A stretch of 64,000 nucleotides of DNA. Origin: Actinomyces wuliandei (GTDB taxonomy: Bacteria > Actinomycetota > Actinomycetes > Actinomycetales > Actinomycetaceae). The notes beneath the pieces are model-generated. The model did not search any database. It had not been told where the DNA came from and worked only from the letters and a program-made list of their open reading frames with translations. The stretch is taken from contig NZ_CP025227.1 in assembly GCF_004010955.1 (NCBI RefSeq), positions 2,728,001 to 2,792,000 of the forward strand, written 5' to 3'. The stretch's first letter is position 1; the number at the start of each line of letters is the position of its first letter. The translations under genes were made by a program, and so were the position numbers. This document shows positions 44,575-55,893 of the stretch, piece after piece.

Positions 44575-46566
44575 GTGAAGATCACAGCGAGGACACGAGG
44601 TGACGTGTCGCATGCAGCACAGGTAGAAGAAGGGGCGACGCCACCGGGGACCGTGGCCGCCCGGCGTCGGTACCGCCCCTGGGCGGAACCCCTGTCGCTC
44701 CTGGCGTCAGTGGCGCTGGCAGCGGGACTGGTGGCATCTGCCGCCCCCGGGGCCGTTGCCGCCCAGCCGGCCGGCAGCTCCAGCTCGGTGGACTCCTCCA
44801 CAGAGTCCTCAGCCTCCTCGGCGGGCGGCTCAGACAGCAGTGGGGGCGCCGGTGACTCCGCCAGCACAGACAGCACAGACTCCGCTCCGAGCGAGGAGGT
44901 TCCCGAGGGCCTGGAGGACTTCTACGGCCGCCAGATTGACTGGCAGCCCTGCGAGGAGTCCCAGCAGGACGCCCAGGGCCAGGACGGGGCGGGGCAGCAG
45001 GGCGAGGGGCAGGAGGCGCAGCAGGCCGCCCGCGAGTGCGCCACCGTCCAGGTGCCCCTGGACTATGACGACCCCTCCGGGCAGACCATCGACCTGGCGC
45101 TCAAGCGGCTCCCCGCCTCCGGGCAGTCCCAGGGCAGCCTGTTCACCAACCCCGGCGGGCCCGGTGACAGCGGAGTGGAGCTGGTCGACGCCGCTGAGGG
45201 CTACTTCTCCGAGGACCTGCGCCAGGGCTACGACATCGTGGGCTTCGACCCCCGTGGCGTGGGGCAGTCCACGCCACTGGAGTGCATGAGCCGGGAGGAG
45301 GCGCTGGAGGAGGTCTCCGGCGAGTCCACGCTGGAGGAGGCGGGCGGGACAGACGCCCTGGAGGGTGAGGGCCAGGAGCCTTCCCCCGGCGCCTCCCTGG
45401 TGGAGCAGGCGGTCCAGGAGGGGGCCAGCCAGGCGGCGGCCTGCCTGGAGCACTCCCCGGTCCCCGAGATCATCGACCACATGGACACCCAGTCCGTGGC
45501 CCGGGACATGGACGTCCTGCGTGCCCAGTCCGGTGACGAGAAGCTGGCCTACCTGGGCTTCTCCTACGGGACCTTCCTGGGGGCTGTCTACGCCGACCTG
45601 TTCCCCGGCAACGTGGGGCGCATGGTCCTGGACGGCGCCATGGACCCCTCCATGAGCATGGCGGACATCCAGCACTCCGACGCGGTCTCCTTCCAGGCCT
45701 CCCTGACCAGCTTTGTCTCCTACTGGCAGCAGCGCGGCAACAGCCCGCTGACCGGCACGCCCGAGGAGGGGACCGCCCAGCTGGTTGAGGTGGTCCAGGC
45801 GCTGAATAATGAGCCGGTCACCGACCCGGGCACCGGTGCGACGCTGGGTGGAGAGGACCTGACCGAGCTCCTCTACCAGGCCATGTACAACGATGCGTGG
45901 TGGGACAGCCTCGCCACGGCCCTGGGGCCCGTCGTCACCGACCGCGCCCCCTCTGCCCTCGTCGAGCGGTACTTCAACAACCTGGCCTCCGAGCAGACTG
46001 CAGCCTCACTGGCCAACAGGCCGGCCATCAACGCCATCAACTGCCTGGACAACCCCGTCCAGGGTGACCTGGAGCAGTGGGAGGCCCAGTTCGAGCAGCG
46101 GGCAGAGGTCTCGCCCCTCTTTGGGGCGAACGAGCGTGCGTGGAGCGACGCCTTCTGCTCCGGCTGGGGCCGCCAGGCCGTGCGGGAGCCCGCTGAGATC
46201 AAGGCTGAGGGCGCGGCCCCCATCCTGGTGGTAGGCACCACGCAGGACCCGGCCACGCCCTACCAGTGGGCGCAGTCCCTGGCCGACCAGCTGGAGTCGG
46301 GCCACCTGCTGACCGCCGAGGGCAACAAGCACTGCGCCTACAGTCACGGCTCGACGGACTGCGTGGACGCGGCTGTCGACGCCTACCTCCTGAGAGGGGA
46401 GCTCCCGCAGGAGGGGACGAGCTGCGCCCTGCCCGGCCCCGAGGAGGGCGCAGGGGAGGCGCCAGCCCCTGCCCTGCAGGAGCAGGTCCTGAACGGGGGC
46501 CGTCAGGCCCCGGGCCAGGGCCTGGCTCTGGCGACCCTGCTCGAGAGGAAGGAGGTGAGCCGGTAG
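44575..46566 (+). CDS. Secreted alpha/beta-hydrolase, tripeptidyl-aminopeptidase type
   Basis: The 663-residue protein has a late signal segment (about 45-70, SLLASVALAAGLVASAAPGAVAAQ) after a basic N-terminus, a Ser/Glu-rich linker, then an alpha/beta-hydrolase of the SlpD/SlpE/Tap family: oxyanion segment LFTNPGGPGDSGV, nucleophile elbow GFSYGTFLG, a late DPATPY segment with the catalytic Asp and GNKHCAYSHGS with the His, the last part being the TAP C-terminal domain. Two insertions rich in Glu/Gly are unusual. It would trim tripeptides or amino acids from peptides outside the cell. Confidence 0.88.
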   Translation: MKITARTRGDVSHAAQVEEGATPPGTVAARRRYRPWAEPLSLLASVALAAGLVASAAPGAVAAQPAGSSSSVDSSTESSASSAGGSDSSGGAGDSASTDSTDSAPSEEVPEGLEDFYGRQIDWQPCEESQQDAQGQDGAGQQGEGQEAQQAARECATVQVPLDYDDPSGQTIDLALKRLPASGQSQGSLFTNPGGPGDSGVELVDAAEGYFSEDLRQGYDIVGFDPRGVGQSTPLECMSREEALEEVSGESTLEEAGGTDALEGEGQEPSPGASLVEQAVQEGASQAAACLEHSPVPEIIDHMDTQSVARDMDVLRAQSGDEKLAYLGFSYGTFLGAVYADLFPGNVGRMVLDGAMDPSMSMADIQHSDAVSFQASLTSFVSYWQQRGNSPLTGTPEEGTAQLVEVVQALNNEPVTDPGTGATLGGEDLTELLYQAMYNDAWWDSLATALGPVVTDRAPSALVERYFNNLASEQTAASLANRPAINAINCLDNPVQGDLEQWEAQFEQRAEVSPLFGANERAWSDAFCSGWGRQAVREPAEIKAEGAAPILVVGTTQDPATPYQWAQSLADQLESGHLLTAEGNKHCAYSHGSTDCVDAAVDAYLLRGELPQEGTSCALPGPEEGAGEAPAPALQEQVLNGGRQAPGQGLALATLLERKEVSR

Positions 46567-46792
46567 GAACCCACCCTGATGCTTCTCATCCATCCGTGAG
46601 CGTGGCGGTCACCCTTGTTGTTTCAGGTGGCCGCCACGCTGCGTGCCGGGCGGGACCACCAGTCAGGGCCGTCGCACCTCACCGCCCGGCCCTGCCTCCT
46701 CCGGCGTGGCTGCTCCTGGCAGGCCCGTCTGCCCCGCTGCGTCCCCCAGGCCCGTCCCGATCCTGTCGCAGGTTCGTGGCAGGATCGGTGCC

Positions 46793-49099
<2,307 letters not shown>

Positions 49100-49157
49100 C
49101 CGGGAGGACGGCTGAGACAATCACCGGGGACGGGACTCATGAGCGTAAGGAGACGCA

Positions 49158-49931
49158 GTGACCAGACTTCTCGTGACCGACCTGGACGCCACGATCGTCT
49201 TTGACCGCCAGGTCGGAGCCGCCGACCGCGCCGCCATGGAGCGCTGGCGGCAGGCGGGCAACCTGCTGGTCGTGGACACCGGCAAGTCCGTCGTCGCCAC
49301 CCGGGACGTCCTGGAGCCCTGCGGGGTCGGCTTTGACTACGGCGTCGTCTTCACCGGGGCGGTCCTGGTGGACGGTGGCTACCAGGTGCTCTCCGCGCGC
49401 TTCATCCCCGACGGCGTGGCCCACGAGGTCGTCTCCACGTTCACGCAGTGGCCGGGGGTCACGGTCTTCGCCACCACCATTGAGGCCGACCACATCCTGG
49501 CCCAGGGCGGGGGGACCTCCTCCGTCCTGCCCGTCTACAGCCCGATGACCCTCCAGGAGATGGCCGCCCACCAGTTCATCGGGGTGCCGATGCGCGTACC
49601 CGACGACACCCGGCGGGAGGCCGTCAGGGCTGAGGTCGCCCGACGCTGGGGCGGGGTCCTGGAGTGCCACCGCAACCAGGACTTCCTGGACCTCGTCCCG
49701 GCGGGCTCCTCCAAGGGCAGCGGGCTCCGGCAGGTCCTGTCCGGCCCCCTGGCTGGCCGGGACCTGGAGGTGTGGACCATCGGGGACTCCTGGAACGACC
49801 TCGACATGCACGCGCAGGCCGACCACGCCGTGGCCCTGCCCTGGTCACCCCCGGAGGTGGCGCAGGTCTGCGAGCGCAGCGTCGCCTCCATGGCCGAGCT
49901 CATCGACTCCCTCCTGGCGGAGGAGGCGTAG
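49158..49931 (+). CDS. HAD-IIB hydrolase, sucrose-phosphatase/Cof-like
   Basis: The 257-residue protein has a type IIB HAD layout: motif I is VTDLDATIVFD (LDxT, nucleophile Asp followed by Asp-Ala-Thr), a C2 cap in the middle, a Lys in SSKGSGLRQVL and motif IV IGDSWNDLDMHAQAD. Members dephosphorylate sugar phosphates. AAGGAG is 8 nt before GTG 49,158. It is 58 bp after nadE in the same direction and may be co-transcribed. Confidence 0.85.
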   Translation: MTRLLVTDLDATIVFDRQVGAADRAAMERWRQAGNLLVVDTGKSVVATRDVLEPCGVGFDYGVVFTGAVLVDGGYQVLSARFIPDGVAHEVVSTFTQWPGVTVFATTIEADHILAQGGGTSSVLPVYSPMTLQEMAAHQFIGVPMRVPDDTRREAVRAEVARRWGGVLECHRNQDFLDLVPAGSSKGSGLRQVLSGPLAGRDLEVWTIGDSWNDLDMHAQADHAVALPWSPPEVAQVCERSVASMAELIDSLLAEEA

Positions 49932-50017
49932 AGAGGAGGCGTAGAGGAGCCGTCACCGCCGCCCAGCAGCCGCCCCCGAGAGCAGCGCCGTGCTGCGCCT
50001 TGACGGTAAGCGCGCCC

Positions 50018-50035
50018 GGGCGCCCCTGAGCGCCC
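50018..50035. terminator. Small hairpin between convergent genes
   Basis: GGGCGC and GCGCCC form a 6-bp stem with a CCCTGA loop, just before the end of the GNAT gene. A second stem (GCAGC/GCTGC) lies at 49,982-49,996. Confidence 0.45.
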
Positions 50036-50482
50036 TCAGTCCCGGGCGTAGCGGTAGACGTTGGTCTCCCGCAGCGAGAACCCCGCACGGCGGTAGAGGC
50101 GGTTCGCCGCCTCACGGGTAGGACGGGAGGTGAGGTCCACGGTGCGCGCCCCCAGTCCGGCAGCGTGGTCGACAGCGGCCTCCACCAGGGCCTGCCCCGC
50201 CCCCTGGCCCCGGGCGTCGGCGTCGACGACGACGTCCTCGACCCACGCGCGCAGCCCGGTGGGGATGGTGAAGGTGGCCAGGGTCAGCATCCCCAGGATG
50301 GGCGCGGGCTGCTGCTCCTGGGTGTCGGGGCGGAAGACGAAGAGGTAGACACCCTCCTGGGCCACCAGGGCCTCGCACTGCTCGGCCGTCAGCGCCGGGG
50401 CGCTGCGGGACAGCTGGGGGATGAGCCTCTCCATGGCCTCAACGACCTCCGGGCCGGAGGCGGTGACGAGCTCAACGGACAT
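50036..50482 (-). CDS. GNAT-family N-acetyltransferase
   Basis: The 148-residue protein is a single GNAT domain. The acetyl-CoA-binding motif A is VEDVVVDADARGQGAGQALVE (R/QxxGxG/A, about 85-103) and motif B follows in ANRLYRRAGFSLRETNVYRY. The substrate is unknown. AGGAGGA is 6 nt before the ATG. It converges with the HAD-IIB gene and is divergent from the PAS-domain gene. Confidence 0.85.
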   Translation of the reverse strand: MSVELVTASGPEVVEAMERLIPQLSRSAPALTAEQCEALVAQEGVYLFVFRPDTQEQQPAPILGMLTLATFTIPTGLRAWVEDVVVDADARGQGAGQALVEAAVDHAAGLGARTVDLTSRPTREAANRLYRRAGFSLRETNVYRYARD

Positions 50483-50552
50483 GTGTTCCTCCTGGGTACG
50501 CGCAAACAGTCTGGCGTGGTGAGCCTACATCCTGTCGTGTCCGTCCTGTCGC

Positions 50553-50640
50553 GTCGCCAGGTCCTGCGCGGGGTGGCCGGAGGTCCCTGCGGGCAGAGCA
50601 CTGAGCGTCACCGTGTCGCCAGGTCCCGCGCGGGGTAGCC
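50553..50640. repeat. 26-bp direct repeat upstream of the PAS gene
   Basis: A 26-bp segment starting GTCGCCAGGTCC occurs at 50,553-50,578 and again at 50,615-50,640 with two mismatches. The second copy ends in TAGCC(T), a -10 box for the PAS gene; the first copy has TGGCCG instead. It may be a promoter duplication. Confidence 0.6.
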
Positions 50641-50691
50641 TGGGGGGTGTCCCGGACGCCGCCGGGCCTGCTGCTACCCGGAAGGCTGCTC

Positions 50692-52143
50692 ATGGTCGAG
50701 TACCCACCGTCCTCTGGCTCCTGCGACTCCCCTGGCGTCGAGCACCTCTTCGACGCCGAGGAGCTCTTCTTCTCCACCACGGACTCCCGGGGCCGTATCC
50801 GCCGGGCGAACGCCATCTTCATGAGACTGTCGGGCTACCCGCGCGGCAGCCTGGTGGGACGGCCCCACAGCGTCGTGCGCCACGCTGACATGCCCGCAGG
50901 CCTGTTCCGCTCCGTGTGGGACAGTATCGAGGCTGGCTACGCGGCTACCGCCTACATCACCAACCGGTCCTCCGACGGTGGCCGCTACCGGGTGCTGGCC
51001 ACGATCGTCCCCTCTGGGGACGGGTACCTGTCGGTGCGGACCCTGCCGATGCTCACGGGGCTGCGTGACCGTGTGGAGGAGGTCTACGAGCGGGTCCGTG
51101 AGGTCGAGTCCGCCTCGGCTGCGGCAGGCTCGACACGTCGCCAGGTCGCGGCGGCGGGCAGCGCGGCCCTCCTGGCCGAGCTGCGCGGGCTGGGCTACGC
51201 CGACGCCGTCAGCTTCACCCGGCAGGTCCTGCCCGAGGAGGTCGCTGCGCTGGTGGCCAGCGGCGTGGGCATCCCCGACCGGCCCGGCGCCACGGGGCCG
51301 GTGGGCCGGGTCCTGGCGGCCATGAACGCGGTGGAGGAGGAGACCTCCGGCCTGGTGGGCGTCCTTGAGGAGGGCAGGACCCTGGTGGGGCTGCTGGGGC
51401 GCAGGGCCGACCAGATCGACCGGCTCTCGCACCGTCTGGGGGACCTGCGCCAGGCCCTGCGCCGCCTGCAGGAGGAGTCACACGAGTCACAGGAGCAGCC
51501 CACTGCGCCCCCAGCGGCCCAGGCCGGCCAGGGCTGGCGCGAGGTGGACGCCCTGGTCCTGGAGTGCGCCGAGCAGCTGCGTCCGCTGCACGGCCAGGTT
51601 GAGGAGCTGCGGGGCGACATCGACTCGGTGCGCTTCGCCATCGCGCTCATGCGCCTGCACAACCTGGCTGCCGGCTTCTTCGCCCTCCAGATCCTGGAGG
51701 GCGACGACGAGCTGGGAGCCAACGACGCCGTCGGCTCCCTGGCCGAGCTGTGCACCGCCCTGGAGGCCGGGGCGGCGTCCCTGACGCGGCGGCTTGACCT
51801 CCTGGCTGCCCGCAGCGACCTGGTGGCCGGGGAGCTCGACGCGGTGGTCGACTCGCTCGCCGCGGCCACAGCACCCCTGGAGGACCTGCTGCGGGCAGCG
51901 GGCAGCACCGTGACGCCGGACGGGGCCGGGGCGGTTGCCCCAGGAGGGGATGACGGGGACAACGAGGACGATGGGGACGCTGCGGCTGCCGTGCGCGCCC
52001 TGGTGGGTGACGGGTTCCCGCAGGCGCGCGACCTCGCGGACCTGGCAGGCCGGGTGCGTGACCTGGACCTGCCCTACAAGGAGGAGCGGGTCGATGCCCG
52101 TCTGGAGGAGGTCCGTGCCGCCCTGGCCGAGCTGGGCGGCTGA
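50692..52143 (+). CDS. PAS-domain protein with helical C-terminal region
   Basis: The 483-residue protein begins with an Aer-type PAS domain (about 20-130: FSTTDSRGRIRRANAIFMRLSGYPRGSLVGRPHSVVRHADMP, here only the first motif matters, FSTTD and GRPHSVVRH). The rest (130-483) is Ala/Leu/Glu/Arg-rich helix with coiled-coil stretches and one acidic loop (about 430-445). There is no membrane segment, no kinase and no methyl-accepting signature, so it is a cytoplasmic sensor scaffold of unknown output. ATG 50,692 has GGAAGG 6 nt upstream. GTG 50,647, 5 nt after a TAGCCT -10 box, would add 15 residues and be leaderless. Confidence 0.75.
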   Translation: MVEYPPSSGSCDSPGVEHLFDAEELFFSTTDSRGRIRRANAIFMRLSGYPRGSLVGRPHSVVRHADMPAGLFRSVWDSIEAGYAATAYITNRSSDGGRYRVLATIVPSGDGYLSVRTLPMLTGLRDRVEEVYERVREVESASAAAGSTRRQVAAAGSAALLAELRGLGYADAVSFTRQVLPEEVAALVASGVGIPDRPGATGPVGRVLAAMNAVEEETSGLVGVLEEGRTLVGLLGRRADQIDRLSHRLGDLRQALRRLQEESHESQEQPTAPPAAQAGQGWREVDALVLECAEQLRPLHGQVEELRGDIDSVRFAIALMRLHNLAAGFFALQILEGDDELGANDAVGSLAELCTALEAGAASLTRRLDLLAARSDLVAGELDAVVDSLAAATAPLEDLLRAAGSTVTPDGAGAVAPGGDDGDNEDDGDAAAAVRALVGDGFPQARDLADLAGRVRDLDLPYKEERVDARLEEVRAALAELGG

Positions 52144-52174
52144 ACCCGGGCTGGGCTGGGGCCTGGGCCCGGGT
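52144..52174. terminator. Hairpin between convergent genes
   Basis: ACCCGGGC and GCCCGGGT pair across a 15-nt G-rich loop between the PAS gene and the opposing methyltransferase gene. Confidence 0.5.
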
Positions 52175-53550
52175 CAGGGCGAGGCCGGAGCCTGAGTCCG
52201 GGCCAGCTCGACCAGCACCTCGGCGTGGTTGGTGTGGGGGAACATGTCGAACAGGCGGGCACGCCGCACGTGCAGGGACGGCATCTGCCCCAGGTCGGCC
52301 GCCAGGCTCGCCGGGCTGCAGGAGGAGTAGAGCACGCGCGGCACGCCGCAGGCCTCGATACGCCGGGCCAGCTCGGGGCCGAGGCCGCGCCGGGGAGGGT
52401 TGACCACCAGCAGGTGCGCGCCCTCGCCTCCCGGGGCAGCGGGTGCCTCCAGCAGGTCCAGGGAGCGGGCGTCACCGGCCTCAAAGCGTGCCGCGCCCGG
52501 GTCCAGCCGCATGAGCCTGGCCGAGTCGCGCGCCCCGCTGACAGCCGCCTCGGAGACCTCCACGCCCAGGACCTGGCGCCCGGGCCCGGCCAGTGCCAGG
52601 GCGAACCCTCCCACCCCGCAGAACAGGTCCCGGACGTGGGCCGGGGGCTGCCCGGCCGCCCCGCCCGGCCCGGCGTCCTCGGCCCAGTCGCGCGCCGTGG
52701 CGTACAGGGCCTGGGCCACGCCGGTGTTGGTCTGGAAGAAGGAGCGGGTGGGCAGGTGGAGCAGCAGCTCGTGGGGGCGGCCCCGGCCACCTGGTGCGCT
52801 GCCGCCCGGCGGGCGGTCCTGAGCCGACGTGGCTCCCGGTGGTGGCAGCCGCAGGCGCATGAGGAGCCGGTCCTCCTCGGTCAGCACCAGCTCGTCAGGC
52901 CCCTCGATGACCGCCTGGTGCACCGGCTGGATGTTGGCGCTGGCTACCGCCAGCTGGGGCAGCCGACGGCGCAGGTCCGGCAGGGCGTCCCGCAGGTCGC
53001 CCACGTGGCGGCAGGAGCGCAGGACGAAGCGGACCATGAGGTCCTCGTCGGGTGAGGCCGTCACCAGGACGTGCTTGAGCTCTCCGCGGCGCCCGGGGAC
53101 GTCGTAGGGGGCGATCCCCGTAGCGGTCACCAGGTCCGCCAGGGCGGGCAGGGCGTCGCGCACGGCGGGCACGTGCAGGGGGCAGGCCCTCAGGTCGGTG
53201 CCGTGGCCGGCGGCGTCGAGGATTCCCAGGGTGGGGTGGCGCGAGGTCCCACCCACCACCATCTTGGCCTTGTTGCGGAAGTGGGTGGGGCTGCTGGGGC
53301 AGGGTGGCTGCCACGCGCCAGCGGGTACGTGCGCCCCCAGCAGGGCGGCCACCCGGGCCTGCTTGGCCTCCAGCTGGTCGCCTGGTGGGGTGTCCAGGTG
53401 GGGGCAGGAGCCGCACCGGCCCTCGTCGTGGAGCGCGCACAGCGAGGGCTGGCGCCCTGGCCGCTGTCCCGGGAGTGGCGCTGCGGGCGGGAAGGGTGTG
53501 CCCGGCACGCTCAGCCTGCCTGCCGGGGTGAGCCGGGCCGTTGCGGCCAA
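52174..53550 (-). CDS. rlmC: 23S rRNA (uracil-C5)-methyltransferase, RlmC/RumB type
   Basis: The 458-residue protein has an iron-sulfur cluster motif near the N-terminus (CALHDEGRCGSCPH, Cys at about 38, 46 and 49, with the fourth Cys near 82 before HFRNKAKMVVGG) and no TRAM domain, which points to RlmC over RlmD. The methyltransferase part has DLFCGVGGFALALAG for S-adenosylmethionine binding, NPPRRGLG, and the catalytic Cys in YSSCSPASL. It methylates a uracil in 23S rRNA. The start is uncertain: TTG 53,550 is the longest; GTG 53,508 would remove 14 residues. Neither has a good ribosome binding site. Confidence 0.85.
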   Translation of the reverse strand: MAATARLTPAGRLSVPGTPFPPAAPLPGQRPGRQPSLCALHDEGRCGSCPHLDTPPGDQLEAKQARVAALLGAHVPAGAWQPPCPSSPTHFRNKAKMVVGGTSRHPTLGILDAAGHGTDLRACPLHVPAVRDALPALADLVTATGIAPYDVPGRRGELKHVLVTASPDEDLMVRFVLRSCRHVGDLRDALPDLRRRLPQLAVASANIQPVHQAVIEGPDELVLTEEDRLLMRLRLPPPGATSAQDRPPGGSAPGGRGRPHELLLHLPTRSFFQTNTGVAQALYATARDWAEDAGPGGAAGQPPAHVRDLFCGVGGFALALAGPGRQVLGVEVSEAAVSGARDSARLMRLDPGAARFEAGDARSLDLLEAPAAPGGEGAHLLVVNPPRRGLGPELARRIEACGVPRVLYSSCSPASLAADLGQMPSLHVRRARLFDMFPHTNHAEVLVELARTQAPASP

Positions 53551-53779
53551 CGGGGACGGGGCGGAGGAAGTGGCACCATGCAGGACAGCATGCCACCCTC
53601 GTCAAGGCCCGGGTCCTCCTGTCACCACCGACCTGGGGTCGGCGAGACGTCGGTCTCTGTCGTGCGAGGATCCTAGCGGCCCGGCTGGCGATGTGCAATG
53701 ATAGTGGGGAGCCGAGCGGGGAGGCCCGCCCGGTTCCCGGAGATAACCGGATGATGCAGGCCCGGCGTCCTCGCAGGGC

Positions 53780-53843
53780 CACAAAGGACCCAGATCATCG
53801 GTGGAGCCGTGAGCCACGGTCCACCAGGTCTGGGTTCTTTGTG
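53780..53843. other. Long near-perfect hairpin of 64 bp in a gene-free region
   Basis: CACAAAGGACCCAGA (from 53,780) pairs with TCTGGGTTCTTTGTG (to 53,843), 15 bp with one G-T pair. Inside it, GTGGAGCCGTG pairs with CACGGTCCAC around an AGC loop, leaving only small internal bulges. The surrounding 53,551-53,891 holds no supportable gene. It could be a terminator for the minus-strand pseudogene, the folded end of a small mobile element, or a small RNA. Confidence 0.7.
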
Positions 53844-53891
53844 CGCTCTTGAACTCCCACGTCCTGCCAGCCCGGGGTACAGGCCCTCCGG

Positions 53892-54931
53892 CTAGGGCAC
53901 CATCATCGTCGGTTCCACCCGGCGCCTGAGGCTGTGGCCCCAGGCGTAGTCGCTGGTCCGGCGCTGCGCCTGCCCCAGGACAATGCTGGGGGCGATACCG
54001 AGCTCAGCGGCGAGGTCCCGCACAGCCTGCAGGTTGCGACCTTCGGGAATGAGGTCCTGGTACTGGCGAGGTATCAGCAGGAGCTCCGCGTACTCGTTGG
54101 CCTCCTTTTCCTTTGAGTCGTCAGCCCCTGCGAGATAAAGACCCTTGGGATCGTGGAGCAGGACGTGCCCGATCTCGTGAAAGAGGGTGAACCACAGCTG
54201 GTCATCACTTTTCCATAGGCCGGACAGCTGGATGAGAGGGCGACCGTCGCACCAGCGCGTTGCCCCGTGGACGCCCAGCCCGGGCACGGCCGGGACCAGG
54301 GCGAGAACGACGCCGCACTCGCGTAAAAGAGCCTGTGCCGCACGGAAGGCGTCTGCAGGTTCCTCGACGGTCAGCACCCGCAGGTCAGCAACTGCTTTCT
54401 CGAGTCGGCTGCGATCGTACTCGGGCAGGTCGGTGCCGCTCAGGCTTCAGCTCTGCGGCACGCAGCCAGACCGCAAGTGCGGCCGAGTTCTCTCGCCCGA
54501 CGGCGGAACGTCTGTACGCCACCGCCCCCTGCCGCCAGGTAGAGGAGAATGAGTCAAGGGACGCGACACCAAAGAAGCGCAGAAGATCCCGTACCGTGCC
54601 GGCCTTGTCTCTCACCTCCGCCGTCACGAATCCTGCGTTGACGCAGGTACGTCAACGGAAACGCCTTAGCCTGCTCGTACTGTCTCACCAGGTCCTCGTC
54701 GGCGTCGCGGCGAGCCAGCGCCTCCCGGTAGCCGGTCTCGTGGAGGTTCCAGATACGCGCAGGCACACCGGTGACGTTCTCAAGTCGCAGCGCCATCTCG
54801 TGGCTGAGCGAGGCCTCTCCGTGAAGAAGCTTGCTCACGTGCTTACGGCTCACGCCCAGCCTGCGGGAGAGCTCGGCGGCGCTCACCCCCTGGTCCTCCA
54901 TCCACTCCTCGATAAAGTCGCCAGTAGGCAC
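53892..54931 (-). pseudogene. XRE antitoxin/ImmA metalloprotease fusion with two frameshifts
   Basis: Three frames together give one protein of about 345 residues. Part 1 (from GTG 54,931) is a HigA-type XRE domain, GDFIEEWMEDQGVSAAELSR and GVSRKHVSKLLHGEASLS. Part 2 (from about 54,627) has TVRDLLRFFGVASLDSF. Part 3 has an ImmA/IrrE metalloprotease with HEIGH (about 54,170-54,190) and an EANEYAELLLIP helix that supplies the third zinc-ligand Glu. Single extra bases at about 54,628 and 54,444 break the gene. Intact relatives are antitoxin-like or stress regulators that pair with a RelE/HigB-type toxin, whose remnant lies upstream. ImmA alone could still be made from a later start (about 54,377). 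Confidence 0.75.
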
Positions 54932-54985
54932 GACGTAGTTGGGGACGCTGAGTCAAGACTGCCCTCCTTGAAGAGACGCCGTGGA

Positions 54986-55320
54986 CTAGTGGTAATCCGT
55001 GACCTCAATGACGCAGGCGACGACAGGGAAGCCGCCTTCGTCGGTGACGATGAGCCTCCCGTTGGCGCTGAGCCGTGCGGACCACTGCCCTGCACGGTCC
55101 CCGGTCAGCTGCTCCCAACGAAGTGCTGGGGGCCGCGCGGCTCCATTGTTGCGAACACCACTTGTCTTGATCTGGTGTCGCCAGCCGCGACAGGGCGTCC
55201 GCAACCACCCGTGCGCGCTCGGAGGCGGTGGAGACATGGGCAACGCCCTCCCGCAGACAGGGACTGGTGGTCAGGGGTGGGCCACCCTGGCCGTCCGATA
55301 GGCGGACTTGTTGGCGACCT
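54986..55320 (-). pseudogene. Remnant of a HigB/RelE-like toxin gene
   Basis: The C-terminal part reads LTGDRAGQWSARLSANGRLIV and ends EVTDYH, matching the GDRxGQ(W/Y)S...DYH end of HigB/RelE-type mRNA interferases. Upstream, plausible toxin segments (VANKSAYRTARVAHP; ERARVVADALSRLATPDQDK) are in different frames, so no continuous ORF of about 95 residues exists. Its position before the XRE-ImmA gene fits toxin-then-antitoxin (higBA) order. The 5' boundary is approximate. Confidence 0.55.
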
Positions 55321-55620
55321 CAACAACCTTGGGGGCGCTGACTCTACAAGAGGGGGCAAGGCGAGCTCCAGTGCGCCAAGCGCATCAGCAGGCGGTCCTG
55401 CACTTGGGCGGAGCCATAACGGAACTGTCAAGAGAGTCACGTGGTTGTTGTACATGATGGGAAGCACGCCGTCCACCAGTACCGACCTAGGCGACATGGG
55501 TGGCACTGCACCTAGTGTGGTCGACCTGCACAAGCACACGACAACGGTCGTCCAGCATCACCGCACACGCCAGGGCGCAGAGCTGGGGTGTGGAGACAGT
55601 CGCGCCCCTCCAAAGAAGGA
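55321..55620. other. Gene-free stretch beside the decayed toxin-antitoxin pair
   Basis: No ORF with coding character is seen on either strand. The area has lower GC than the housekeeping genes. A minus-strand TTGACA at about 55,425 has no matching -10. Confidence 0.35.
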
Positions 55621-55622
55621 GC

Positions 55623-55648
55623 GGCCGCCGCCCGGGCGGGCGGCGGCC
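55623..55648 (-). terminator. Terminator of the tRNA-Thr gene
   Basis: GGCCGCCGCCCG pairs perfectly with CGGGCGGCGGCC (12-bp stem, 2-nt centre); on the minus strand it is followed by GCTCCTTCTTTGG, a loosely T-rich tail. Confidence 0.8.
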
Positions 55649-55654
55649 TTGCGG

Positions 55655-55727
55655 AGCCGCTTGTCGGACTCGAACCGACGACCTGCTGTTTACAAGACAG
55701 CTGCTCTACCAGCTGAGCTAAAGCGGC
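55655..55727 (-). tRNA. tRNA-Thr (anticodon TGT)
   Basis: The 73-nt cloverleaf is complete: acceptor stem GCCGCTT/AAGCGGC with discriminator T, D arm TAGCTCAGCTGGTAGAGC, anticodon stem GCTGT/ACAGC with loop CTTGTAA (anticodon TGT), and T arm GGTTCGAGTCC. The CCA end is not encoded. It decodes ACA codons. A decayed toxin-antitoxin pair lies downstream of its 3' end, a common place for islands, but I find no duplicated att-like 3' end. Confidence 0.96.
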
Positions 55728-55893
55728 GGGCGCCTTGCGGCGCAGGACAGTCTGTCACAGGCTGCCCCACAGGGGAAGCGGCGCTCCGTGAGTCGGCGGG
55801 ACGCCTCCCCAGCCCTCGGGGTCCAGAGGTGGACCATGGGTTCCAGAACACGACGGGTGCGCGCGCCTCGGCGTGGCGGGGCCAGGGCCTACC

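Noticed and set aside
46643..46792. 50-residue extension of NadE
   Set aside because: The family start and a -10-like box both point to ATG 46,793.
53683..53712. Third copy of the nested inverted-repeat element (GATGTGCAATGATAG)
   Set aside because: Only one partial arm is present, without a partner arm at the expected distance.
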